In this document: one piece after another, positions 8,096 to 16,037 of the stretch
Position numbering within the stretch: position 1 is the stretch's first letter
Layout: each line of letters opens with the position of its first letter
DNA from: Candidatus Loosdrechtia aerotolerans
GTDB lineage: Bacteria; Planctomycetota; Brocadiia; Brocadiales; Brocadiaceae
NCBI GenBank assembly: GCA_021646405.1
Contig: SOER01000019.1
Coordinates: 1 to 52,984 of the forward strand
Reading direction: 5' to 3'
Length of the DNA stretch: 52,984 nucleotides
The notes under the pieces: model-generated
What the model was told of the DNA's origin: nothing
Databases searched by the model: none
Seen by the model: only the letters and a program-made list of their open reading frames with translations
Program-made: the position numbers and the translations under genes

Positions 8096-9781
8096 ATGAG
8101 TAATCAACCAAACAAAGTTATCTATTCCATGCTCAGGGTGAGTAAATATTATGATAAGAAACCCGTACTGAAAGATATATCCCTTTCGTATTTTTACGGT
8201 GCTAAGATTGGTGTACTGGGGTTAAATGGTTCGGGGAAAAGTTCTCTCCTGCGTATTTTAGCAGGAGTAGACAATGACTTTAACGGACAGGCAGTCCTTT
8301 CTGCCGGTTACACGATTGGGTTTCTCGAACAGGAACCGTTTCTGGATGAAACAAAAACGGTACGTGAAATTGTGGAAGAGGGTGTTCAGGAACTGGTAGA
8401 CCTCCATAACGAGTACAACCGGATTAGTGAACAATTTGCCGAGCCAATGTCGGATGAAGACATGAACAAACTGATAGAACGTCAGGGGGACGTACAGGAA
8501 AAAATTGATACACTTGGCGCGTGGGACCTGGATTCCCGTCTGGAAATGGCTATGGATGCCCTGCGCTGTCCTGAAGGGGATACACCAATAAAGGTATTAT
8601 CCGGGGGAGAGAGACGCCGTGTGGCGCTTTGCCGGTTGTTATTGCAAAAACCGGATATTTTACTTTTAGACGAACCAACAAACCACCTTGATGCCGAAAC
8701 GGTTGCCTGGCTGGAACATCATTTACAAGATTATGCGGGAACAGTAATCGCAGTAACACACGATCGTTATTTTCTCGATAACGTAGCCGGTTGGATATTA
8801 GAGCTGGACCGGGGGTATGGAATTCCATGGAAGGGGAACTATACATCATGGCTTGAGCAAAAGCAAAAGAGATTGCAACAGGAAGAAAAACAGGAGACAG
8901 ACCGGCAAAAGACCCTGCAACGCGAGCTGGAATGGATCAGGATGACTCCGAAGGGCAGGCATGCAAAATCAAAGGCACGTATTAAATCTTATGAATCACT
9001 CCTTGAACAATACAATGAAAAACAGATAAAGGAGTTGGAGATCTATATCCCGCCCGGCCCGAGACTGGGTAATCTGGTTATTGAGGCAGATAGGGTCGCC
9101 AAGGCTTACGGGGACCGCATCCTGATAGAAGAAATGACGTTTTCCCTACCGCGGGGAGGAATTGTTGGAGTTATTGGCCCTAACGGCGCAGGGAAGACCA
9201 CGTTGTTTCGGATAATTACCGGCCAGGAAAAACCGGATACCGGCACAATTCGGGTAGGCGAGTCGGTTAAGCTCGCATACGTTGATCAGGACAGGGAAAC
9301 CCTCGATCCAAACAAAACGGTATGGGAGATAATCTCAGGAGGCCATGATACCGTCCGGCTCGGTGGCAGGGAGGTCAATTCCCGCGCCTATGTAGCACGC
9401 TTTAATCTTCTCGGCGCCGACCAGCAAAAACTGATAGGAACGCTTTCCGGGGGAGAAAGGAACAGGGTACATCTCGCCTGCATATTGAAAGAAGGTGCCA
9501 ATGTGCTTCTGTTAGATGAACCTACAAATGATCTTGATGTTAATACCATGCGAGCCATGGAAGATGCTCTGGAAAATTTCTCCGGTTGTGCTGTGGTGAT
9601 CAGCCATGACCGCTGGTTCCTTGACCGAATCGCTACCCATATTCTTGCTTTCGAGGGCGATAGCAAAGTCGTCTGGTTTGAAGGAAATTATTCCGAATAC
9701 GAGTCAGACCGGAAGAAACGTCTCGGTCCTGCAGATGCCCAACCCCATCGCATCAAATATCGGCGTTTAACAAGGATATAA
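8096..9781 (+). CDS. ettA: Energy-dependent translational throttle protein EttA (ABC-F)
   Basis: This 561-residue ABC-F ATPase has two nucleotide-binding domains and no membrane segment. The first site has Walker A GLNGSGKSS (42-50), signature LSGGERRRV and Walker B LLLDEPTNHLD. The second has GPNGAGKTT, LSGGERNRV and LLLDEPTNDLD. The long linker between them and the Arm insertion in the first domain, together with the length (EttA is about 555), point to EttA rather than Uup or YbiT. EttA binds the ribosomal E site and gates the first elongation step according to ATP/ADP level. GGAG lies nine or ten bases before the ATG. It is apparently monocistronic. Confidence 0.93.
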   Translation: MSNQPNKVIYSMLRVSKYYDKKPVLKDISLSYFYGAKIGVLGLNGSGKSSLLRILAGVDNDFNGQAVLSAGYTIGFLEQEPFLDETKTVREIVEEGVQELVDLHNEYNRISEQFAEPMSDEDMNKLIERQGDVQEKIDTLGAWDLDSRLEMAMDALRCPEGDTPIKVLSGGERRRVALCRLLLQKPDILLLDEPTNHLDAETVAWLEHHLQDYAGTVIAVTHDRYFLDNVAGWILELDRGYGIPWKGNYTSWLEQKQKRLQQEEKQETDRQKTLQRELEWIRMTPKGRHAKSKARIKSYESLLEQYNEKQIKELEIYIPPGPRLGNLVIEADRVAKAYGDRILIEEMTFSLPRGGIVGVIGPNGAGKTTLFRIITGQEKPDTGTIRVGESVKLAYVDQDRETLDPNKTVWEIISGGHDTVRLGGREVNSRAYVARFNLLGADQQKLIGTLSGGERNRVHLACILKEGANVLLLDEPTNDLDVNTMRAMEDALENFSGCAVVISHDRWFLDRIATHILAFEGDSKVVWFEGNYSEYESDRKKRLGPADAQPHRIKYRRLTRI

Positions 9782-9796
9782 AGCAAGGATATAAAG
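9771..9796. repeat. 13-bp perfect tandem duplication across the ettA stop codon
   Basis: CAAGGATATAAAG occurs twice head to tail (9771-9783 and 9784-9796). The first copy contains the ettA stop codon (9779-9781), so the second copy is entirely untranslated. It looks like a recent duplication. Confidence 0.85.
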
Positions 9797-10302
9797 AATA
9801 AATAGGACACGGGTAAATCTATAGTACTCCACGGATGAAACCGAACATATTTACACATATCAGAAGGTAATTTAACCTGAGGAGGGCAGGTAAAAAAAGA
9901 GTAGAACATTCAAGGAAAGAAGACAACCATCTATTATATGTACAAAATTGTACATGTCTATTACTGGCATTACAAATATGTACAGATTGATATACAAAGT
10001 TCAAAAATAATCATCTTCCATAGCAACTATTTTTAACAAAACACCTATACAACATATCACATACAAACAAGTAATTATTTATGTAAGTTCAATAATATGT
10101 ATAAGTTAATTGTAGTATGCATATCATACATGTATTCTCTTTAAATTGTTTCACGAAAAGAATTCCTGGTTATTGGTTAATGGCATATTTCGTGCTAAAC
10201 TAAATTTGACATTAAGATTTTGGTAGTTTTTCAATATTTGCATCCATTCTATTGCGGTCCCATTTTTTCAGGGAAATTTGAGTTTATAAAAGAGGGTAAA
10301 AA
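9797..10302. other. Non-coding spacer upstream of the REC-GGDDF-methyltransferase gene
   Basis: This AT-rich gap has no convincing gene. It holds the TGTACA dyad cluster described separately, a perfect palindrome ATACATGTAT at 10136-10145, and a TTGACA at 10206-10211 followed after 18 bases by TTCAAT, which could be a weak promoter for the gene at 10303. GAGGG lies about seven bases before that gene's ATG. Confidence 0.5.
9938..9984. promoter_or_regulatory. Candidate operator: phased TGTACA palindromes
   Basis: ATGTACAA-AA-TTGTACAT at 9938-9955 is an 18-base dyad. TGTACA occurs at 9939, 9949 and 9979, i.e. spaced 10 and 30 bases, which puts all three on the same face of the helix. It lies about 320 bases upstream of the regulator fusion gene. 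The binding protein is unknown. Confidence 0.35.
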
Positions 10303-12012
10303 ATGGTTTTAAAAACGGTACAAGATTATGGTGTCGAACAAGCTCCTCGTCTTTGTATTCTGGTAGCAGAAAACAAGGAGTACATTCATCAGTTTTTAAA
10401 AACCACGCTGGAGCGGGAAGGACACCATATCATCGTTGTGGAAAAAGGCGAGGAGATCTTTCATCTTTTGGAATCGGAAGTTATAGACCTCCTCATCCTG
10501 GATAGTCATCTTCCAGATATTTCCGCTGTTGATATCTTTTACCATTTACGTGAAGATCCTTTGTGGCAGTCGCTGCCTGTTATCATGCTTGTTGATGATC
10601 AGCTCCCTGAAGATAGGGGGGAAGATCTATTCCCGGACGTAAACGATTATATTACAAAGCCGCTTACAAAAGATAAATTACTCGCACATTTGCAGATTAT
10701 TTACGAACGCTGTCTAAGAAATATAAAGCTCAACCCTCTGACCCGCCTGCCCAGCAATATTGTGATAGAACGGGAGATTAGGCACCGTATAGCCCGGAAA
10801 CATAAATTCTCAGTGCTGTACTGTGATATTAACCATTTTACATCATATAACGATACATACGGTTTTGTCCAGGGAGATACTATTATAAGGACTACAGCGA
10901 GGTTACTTTTATCATGCGTAGATCACTGCAATGATCTTGTAGGTCATATGGGAGGAGATGATTTTATTATCGTAACCTCACCTGACAAAAGTATAGGTAT
11001 TTGTGAGTCCATTGTGAAAAAATTTGACAACCTGGTTCCAAAACTTTACAGTAAGACTCACATCAAGACCGGATTTGTTGTGACTCAGGACCGCAAAGGC
11101 ATCCTCCGTAAATTCCCTTTGATTTCAATTGCCATCGGTGGTGTGAGTAATGAATGGAAGGAACTGACTTCACTGGGAGAGATTAACACCATCGGTGAAG
11201 AGATGAAGCGCTTCGCAAAACACAAAGGAGAGGGGAAATCTGCCTATGCCTTCGACCGCCGTAAAGGCCTCGCCGGGGAGGATATCGATTCTGGGTGTAA
11301 TAAAATTCCTTTTAAATCATACGAGGATGCTGCTTCTACCTTAAATAAAAGCTATCAGAGCCGGATCAAAAAAATCCTTCAGATGATTGAATGTGAAGTA
11401 TCAAAGCAGCAGAATAGAAAAAATGCATCATTATTAAGTATCGGTTGTGGATCAGGGATGATTGAAAAACAGATTATGGACCTGGGAATTCAGGTTTGCG
11501 GGATAGGGCTTTCCAGCAGAACCGTTACCGAGGCGCAAAAGAAAGGCATTGATATTTCTATTGCTGATATTAACTGCGGGTTGCCGTGCGATGACGGTGC
11601 ATTTGATATTGTGTTTGCAGGAGAGATCATTGAGCATATTATTGAAATTCAAAAATTTCTGCTTGAGGTCAAAAGGGTTCTCAAACCAGGCGGGGCCTTT
11701 ATTTTCACAATTCCTAATATGGCCAGATTTGCTGACCGTATTCGGTTCCTCTTCGGAAAAACCCCAAAACACGCTTCTTCCTGGAATACTTTACACATCC
11801 GGCATTTTACCTTTGGTTCTCTGAAAATAATCCTGGAACGCACCGGGTTTACGGTAATTCAAACAGCATCAAACGTAGTATCCTACGATTTCACATCACT
11901 TTGTAACTTCGAATCAGCGTGGTTAGCGAATCTGTTTCCGTCACTTGGGAAAAATCTTATTATCAAGGCCTTTTCGTCTCATACCCCTTTTTTAGAAGAA
12001 AAAGCAGCATAA
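10303..12012 (+). CDS. REC - GGDEF-like (GGDDF) - SAM methyltransferase fusion protein
   Basis: Three domains can be read in 569 residues. Residues ~16-135 are a response-regulator receiver with phosphoacceptor Asp67 and conserved Lys119. The usual acidic pair is Ala22-Glu23, and the switch Thr/Ser position looks like a Val. Residues ~145-320 are a GGDEF-type cyclase fold with NPLTRLP, CDINHFTSYNDTYG and GGDDF at 217-221. The fourth motif residue is Asp instead of Glu, and the RxxD inhibitory site is not recognisable. Residues ~370-540 are a class I methyltransferase with motif I LLSIGCGSG (377-385) and FDIVFAGEIIEHI. No membrane segment. The methyl acceptor is unknown; cyclic-di-GMP synthesis is possible but uncertain. 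The next gene, 60 bases on, encodes a nucleoside-phosphorylase fold. Confidence 0.8.
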   Translation: MVLKTVQDYGVEQAPRLCILVAENKEYIHQFLKTTLEREGHHIIVVEKGEEIFHLLESEVIDLLILDSHLPDISAVDIFYHLREDPLWQSLPVIMLVDDQLPEDRGEDLFPDVNDYITKPLTKDKLLAHLQIIYERCLRNIKLNPLTRLPSNIVIEREIRHRIARKHKFSVLYCDINHFTSYNDTYGFVQGDTIIRTTARLLLSCVDHCNDLVGHMGGDDFIIVTSPDKSIGICESIVKKFDNLVPKLYSKTHIKTGFVVTQDRKGILRKFPLISIAIGGVSNEWKELTSLGEINTIGEEMKRFAKHKGEGKSAYAFDRRKGLAGEDIDSGCNKIPFKSYEDAASTLNKSYQSRIKKILQMIECEVSKQQNRKNASLLSIGCGSGMIEKQIMDLGIQVCGIGLSSRTVTEAQKKGIDISIADINCGLPCDDGAFDIVFAGEIIEHIIEIQKFLLEVKRVLKPGGAFIFTIPNMARFADRIRFLFGKTPKHASSWNTLHIRHFTFGSLKIILERTGFTVIQTASNVVSYDFTSLCNFESAWLANLFPSLGKNLIIKAFSSHTPFLEEKAA

Positions 12013-12072
12013 CATCAAGAAGCAAGATTTCTATTCGTATAGATCCTCAACAAAATTACTTCAATATATGTT

Positions 12073-12783
12073 ATGACAAACTTCAGAACCTTATTTGGTA
12101 CAGAGCCAGCTGCAATTCAAAAAACCTGTGTAGTCACTCCTTTCCTTGCACCAGGTATTCTCAGGGGATTTGGTATTCAATCGTTGAAAAAAGGTAAACT
12201 TTACTCAACGGTAAACACCGGCACATTTACCCTCGTGAAAACTGGTATCAGTACCTTACTTGTCGGCGATGCTATTCTGTATCTGGAGCAAACGGCTTGT
12301 CAGGAGATCATCTATTTTGGGGCCTGCGGTCTTTCACAGAAAACAGAACAATTAACTGTTGGCAGTCTCGTTTGCCCGAGAGAATGTTTATCATTCGAAA
12401 GCTTCACGGATGTTCTTTTCAGCTATACCGATAGAATTACAACCATGTTTCCGGATCAGGGTTTATTCCATTCCTTCCTGGAAAACAGCCCGACTCAGGA
12501 CATACAACCGGTCAGAGGGATGAGTATGGGGTCGCTGAAGTGTGAGGATTTTTACAGAAATTTTTTTATTGAAAGAGGGATTGAAGTAATCGATACGGAA
12601 TGTTCGGCCTTTTTTAGCGCAGCACACTACATTCAAAGAAAGGCAATCGCTCTTTTGTACATAACCGATGTCATTGGTAAAAACCATTTCCTTGAATCAT
12701 TAAAGCTGCAGGACAAATCACACATCAATAACGCAATTCAAACGGCTTGTAAAGTAATAGATACGTTTTGCAGACAAGAATAA
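12073..12783 (+). CDS. Nucleoside phosphorylase/nucleosidase family protein (PNP_UDP_1-like)
   Basis: This 236-residue protein looks like a member of the purine nucleoside phosphorylase/MTA-SAH nucleosidase superfamily. It has a phosphate/ribose-loop-like YFGACGLS (81-88), the VIDTECSAF segment (172-180) matching the family's V-D-M-E-x-x-A with Glu176, and YITDV with Asp199 in place of the catalytic/base-binding S-D. The Met that normally precedes the Glu is Thr here, so substrate preference may be altered. It follows the methyltransferase fusion by 60 bases on the same strand and may be co-transcribed. Hydrolysis of a methylation by-product such as SAH is a hypothesis from context, not shown. 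Confidence 0.7.
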   Translation: MTNFRTLFGTEPAAIQKTCVVTPFLAPGILRGFGIQSLKKGKLYSTVNTGTFTLVKTGISTLLVGDAILYLEQTACQEIIYFGACGLSQKTEQLTVGSLVCPRECLSFESFTDVLFSYTDRITTMFPDQGLFHSFLENSPTQDIQPVRGMSMGSLKCEDFYRNFFIERGIEVIDTECSAFFSAAHYIQRKAIALLYITDVIGKNHFLESLKLQDKSHINNAIQTACKVIDTFCRQE

Positions 12784-12825
12784 AGTCCTTGCGTGGTTCT
12801 GTCAGCAAAACAGTATGCTGGAATT

Positions 12826-13806
12826 TTATATATGGTTGTGGTTGTGACTATTCTGTTTACTATTGATTTCACACTCGCAACCGAATTGAATAACCGTATG
12901 TCCGATCCTGAATTTATCACTTAGAATACAGTTAATCTGTTTTGACAGTTTTGTAGTCTCGCTAATCAACATATCCCTTGTATCAACATGTGCACTCATG
13001 GAATACATCCCGGAGGTAATCGTCCAGATATGAATATCATGTACATTATCAACACCGGGGATCTGTTTAAGACTGTCAGCAACCTCACCAATATTAATTT
13101 CTTTTGGTGTAGCTTCTAATAAGATATCCACAGATTCCATAATCAATTTATAGGCCCAGACCAAAATGAGTATGCACAGGAGGATACTGATGATAGGATC
13201 GACAATATACCAATGAGTGTAGTATATAATGATGGCACCAACTATGACGCCTACAGAAGAGAATGTATCTCCGAGCATATGAATAATTGCCGACCTGACA
13301 TTCAGGCTGTGTTCAATCTCATTACCGCCTTTCATAAGAATGTAAGCACATGCAACGTTGGCAATTAAACCGATAACTGCCACTATAAACATCTTACCGC
13401 TTGATATGGTCTCCGGATGCATAAAACGGTGGTAGGCCTCATAGAATATCCATAACGTGATCATAAAAAGGACTATACCATTAAATAGCGCAGCTATTAT
13501 CTCCAGACGATAGAAGCCATATGTCTTTTTTAATGTAGGCGGCCTTGCTGCGAAGTACAGAGCAAACAGGCTTACCAACAGGGCAAAGATATGGGTGAGC
13601 ATATGCCCTGCATCACTAATTAAGGCAAGACTGTTCGTGATAACCCCCCCAATTACCTCCACAATAAATACCGTACCTGTTATTGTAGTAGCTAAGATTA
13701 GCTTCTTTCGCTCATGGACTCGAAATAGATGTTTATGTCCATGTTCATCTTTAACTTTATAGTAATCTATGCTGTGAATGTGATCGATGATCTTTCTCCT
13801 AATCAA
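12826..13806 (-). CDS. Cation diffusion facilitator (Zn/Co/Cd efflux) transporter
   Basis: This 326-residue protein is an inner-membrane CDF transporter with about six membrane helices. Metal-site motifs are SDAGHMLTH in helix 2 and HMLGDTFSSVGV in helix 5, matching the family's HxxxD arrangement. The C-terminal ~90 residues are the cytoplasmic ferredoxin-like domain (VDNVHDIHIWTITSGMYSMSAHV). Both ends are histidine-rich (DEHGHKH near residue 22, NHNHI at the end). It would exchange Zn, Co or Cd for protons. No ATG is available in frame near the start; TTG at 13806 is the only usual start codon, although an AGGAG lies just inside it, so the start is uncertain. Converges with the phosphorylase-like gene. 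Confidence 0.88.
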   Translation of the reverse strand: MIRRKIIDHIHSIDYYKVKDEHGHKHLFRVHERKKLILATTITGTVFIVEVIGGVITNSLALISDAGHMLTHIFALLVSLFALYFAARPPTLKKTYGFYRLEIIAALFNGIVLFMITLWIFYEAYHRFMHPETISSGKMFIVAVIGLIANVACAYILMKGGNEIEHSLNVRSAIIHMLGDTFSSVGVIVGAIIIYYTHWYIVDPIISILLCILILVWAYKLIMESVDILLEATPKEINIGEVADSLKQIPGVDNVHDIHIWTITSGMYSMSAHVDTRDMLISETTKLSKQINCILSDKFRIGHTVIQFGCECEINSKQNSHNHNHI

Positions 13807-14398
13807 TAATCCGTTTCTTAAAAAATTCCATATCCGGGTTCATGTTTAGATTATAAAATGCTAAAGAACTGAAGACAAACTTTTTCTCAAAACAATCTGC
13901 TCTGTTAAATCTTTTGTTGAGAAATACTATTAACATACCAGGAATCTGTTTTTTCCTTGACCCGGAATAAGTTCCATTGTAACATGCGGCAGACTGGTCC
14001 TTCAAATTATAATTTTAACAGGAAAATACCGAAAAAGACAGATGGCAGATAAAATATATACCAGAAAAACCCTTTACCGTTATTCAATGGGAACCCATCG
14101 ATACCCTAAACCCTTATCATATCTTACAGTATAAAAAACCTGATTCCATGCCATATCCTGAGAAAAGCAATTTGCTTTATCATTCCTCCCCGCAAGAGCA
14201 TAAAGATTACATCAGGTGTAATCGCGAGGCTAAAATCACTTTCAGTGTTTGCATTTCAAGTATAAAATAATCTTGCCAAAAGATGTGCGATTGTAGATTA
14301 TATATGTTTACCATACAAAAATTAGTATTATTGATAACCTGTTACCGCATTCAGGCGGTGTAATCCCTATTAACCATCAACGGAAAAGGAGTGGCAGT
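13807..14398. other. Non-coding spacer before the GC-rich exonuclease gene
   Basis: About 590 bases of AT-rich DNA. A 68-codon leftward frame (13799-14005) overlaps the transporter start by eight bases, but it has no family resemblance and I treat it as chance. No tRNA, clear promoter or terminator was recognised. The start of the compositionally distinct accessory block probably lies near its right end. Confidence 0.4.
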
Positions 14399-15310
14399 GT
14401 GGATTTTGTAGCGATTGATGTCGAGACCGCCAATGCTAACGCGGCGTCAATCTGTCAGATTGGCCTTGCATCTTACTCAGGAAACACGATCATTGAAGAA
14501 TGGAAATCTTATGTGGATCCGGAAGACTTTTTTGATCCCGTGAACGTGTCTATCCATGGGATCAATAAGAATACGGTAGCAGGCGCTCCCCGGCTGCCTG
14601 AAATCTATAACGCCGTCCTGTCTCGTCTGAAAGACCGGGTGGTAGTTTGTCATACACACTTCGATCGTGTGGCGGTTCATCGAGCGTGCTGCCGGTATAA
14701 ACTTCCACCCCCTGACTGTGCATGGCTGGATTCAGCCCAGGTTACACGACGAACCTGGAGTCACTTTGCGTCGCGGGGATACGGCCTCAAAAGTGTCTGC
14801 GGTTTTCTCGGATATGAGTTTATTCATCACGACGCGCTCGAAGATGCCAAGGCTGCTGGTCGGATATTGATCGCCGCCATGGAGATAACCGGTTTCTCCA
14901 TCAAAGAGTGGCTTGCCCGGGTAAAATACCCCATTGATCCCTCATCTTGCACCGATAGGACGATTGTAAGACAGGAAAATTCCCGGGGTCCGCTGTCCGG
15001 GGAGGTAATGGTCTTCACCGGTGCGCTTAAGATTCCACGATGGAAAGCGGTGAACCTGGCATACAGCATCGGTTGCGAAGTTGCCAGGAGCGTCACGAAG
15101 AGGACAACCATACTCGTAGTCGGCGACCGGGATGTTCAGAGGCTGGCAAACCGCGAGAAAAGTTCGAAGCAGCGGAAGGCTGAAGAATTAATAGCCCAGG
15201 GTCAGGCAATCCGCATTTTGCGGGAATTCGGTTTCATTGAACTTGCGACCCTCACTTTAGCTGGTAGCGGTCCTGATAATGGTATCCAGCAGACAGGAGT
15301 CAATCTATGA
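14399..15310 (+). CDS. DnaQ-like 3'-5' exonuclease with C-terminal BRCT domain
   Basis: Residues 1-165 are a DEDDh exonuclease of the DNA polymerase III epsilon type. AIDVETAN gives Asp7 and Glu9, HFDRVAV gives Asp89, and HDALEDA gives His144 and Asp149. Residues ~199-283 are a BRCT domain (GEVMVFTGAL, the AYSIGCEVARSVTKRTTILVVG segment) that usually binds phosphopeptides or DNA ends. The protein is probably a DNA-repair nuclease rather than the replicative proofreader. The start is GTG at 14399 with AGGAG seven bases upstream. Base composition is clearly higher in GC than the neighbourhood (31, 35 and 37 of 60 in three lines counted). The next gene overlaps its stop (ATGA). Probably acquired by transfer. 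Confidence 0.87.
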   Translation: MDFVAIDVETANANAASICQIGLASYSGNTIIEEWKSYVDPEDFFDPVNVSIHGINKNTVAGAPRLPEIYNAVLSRLKDRVVVCHTHFDRVAVHRACCRYKLPPPDCAWLDSAQVTRRTWSHFASRGYGLKSVCGFLGYEFIHHDALEDAKAAGRILIAAMEITGFSIKEWLARVKYPIDPSSCTDRTIVRQENSRGPLSGEVMVFTGALKIPRWKAVNLAYSIGCEVARSVTKRTTILVVGDRDVQRLANREKSSKQRKAEELIAQGQAIRILREFGFIELATLTLAGSGPDNGIQQTGVNL

Positions 15311-15648
15311 ATGAAATCAATATTATAAGCCCTTATAAATATAATGGTCAATGGGTTTTCGACGACCCTGACAAGGGACTGGAGAAGGAGGCATTTGTTG
15401 CTGGTGCCGATGATATTATAGATAGAGCGGTGCAGGACATTCCAGAGGCAGAGAAAGGTTTTAATCTGATCTTTTCGCGGCACCCTTTCCCCGGATATCA
15501 GTTAAAGTTCGACCGGCAAGAATCAGAGGCTGGCGGTTACTGGTACTACAATGAGGCATTCAATATGAAAGGCTGGCTGTGCCCTGCCCTCTTTCAGTAT
15601 TTTGATAAGGCCCCGGAACATATATACGTTCAGTTCAAAAGGAAATAG
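15307..15648 (+). CDS. DUF6717-like small protein
   Basis: This 113-residue soluble protein has the look of the DUF6717 family: an N-terminal I-x-x-Y-x-x-x-G-x-WVFDDP motif, then EAFVAGADDIID and an aromatic-rich core with KFDRQESEAGGYWYY. The function of that family is not known to me. Its ATG overlaps the exonuclease stop by four bases, so the two are translationally coupled. Its GC content is also raised (32 of 60 in one line). The family assignment is from memory of the motif and moderately sure; no membrane segment or signal peptide is present. Confidence 0.6.
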   Translation: MNEINIISPYKYNGQWVFDDPDKGLEKEAFVAGADDIIDRAVQDIPEAEKGFNLIFSRHPFPGYQLKFDRQESEAGGYWYYNEAFNMKGWLCPALFQYFDKAPEHIYVQFKRK

Positions 15649-15697
15649 GAGCTACCTAACGCCGGGGCACAAAACTCGTTTAACCTAAGGAGTAACA

Positions 15698-16018
15698 ATG
15701 GCTTGGATATATTTACTCGTTGCCGGTTTGTTTGAGATTGGATGGCCGTTAGGCCTGAAACTCTCACAGGTAACAGTGCACAAGGCCGTCTGGATACTTT
15801 TTGCAGGAGTGTCTATGATTGCCAGCGGCTTATTTCTCTGGCTGGCACAAAAGTCAATACCGATGGGCACTGCCTATGCAGTTTGGACCGGGATTGGAGC
15901 CGTTGGAGCATTCGTCGTAGGGATACTGCTGTTTAAAGATCAGGCAACTATCTTTAAGGTCCTTTCAGTTACGTTCATCATCATTGGAATCGTTGGTTTG
16001 AAACTATCGTATCCTTGA
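15698..16018 (+). CDS. sugE: SMR-family exporter, SugE/Gdx (guanidinium) type
   Basis: This 106-residue protein has four membrane helices and the essential membrane glutamate Glu13 in GLFEIGWPLGLK. The pattern fits the SugE/Gdx branch (MAWIYLLVAGLFEIGW, AYAVWTGIGAVGA, GIVGLKLS) rather than EmrE. Members of this branch work as antiparallel dimers that exchange guanidinium ions for protons. AAGGAG lies six or seven bases before the ATG. It is 49 bases downstream of the DUF6717-like gene, in the same direction. I looked for a guanidine riboswitch in that short leader and saw none; there is little room for one. Confidence 0.9.
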   Translation: MAWIYLLVAGLFEIGWPLGLKLSQVTVHKAVWILFAGVSMIASGLFLWLAQKSIPMGTAYAVWTGIGAVGAFVVGILLFKDQATIFKVLSVTFIIIGIVGLKLSYP

Positions 16019-16037
16019 TCAGTACGATGGATACTGG

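Noticed and set aside
13799-14005. 68-codon leftward frame overlapping the start of the CDF transporter
   Set aside because: No family resemblance, no ribosome binding site, and biased toward AT codons as expected by chance in this spacer.
15656-15690. attC-like sequence (ACCTAAC followed by GCCGGGGC) before sugE
   Set aside because: The left core RYYYAAC fits an integron attC, but no matching GTTRRRY right core or intervening palindrome follows, so the match is too short to support a cassette.
15649-15697. Guanidine riboswitch upstream of sugE
   Set aside because: The 49-base gap lacks the ACGR loops or the conserved guanidine-I and -III cores.
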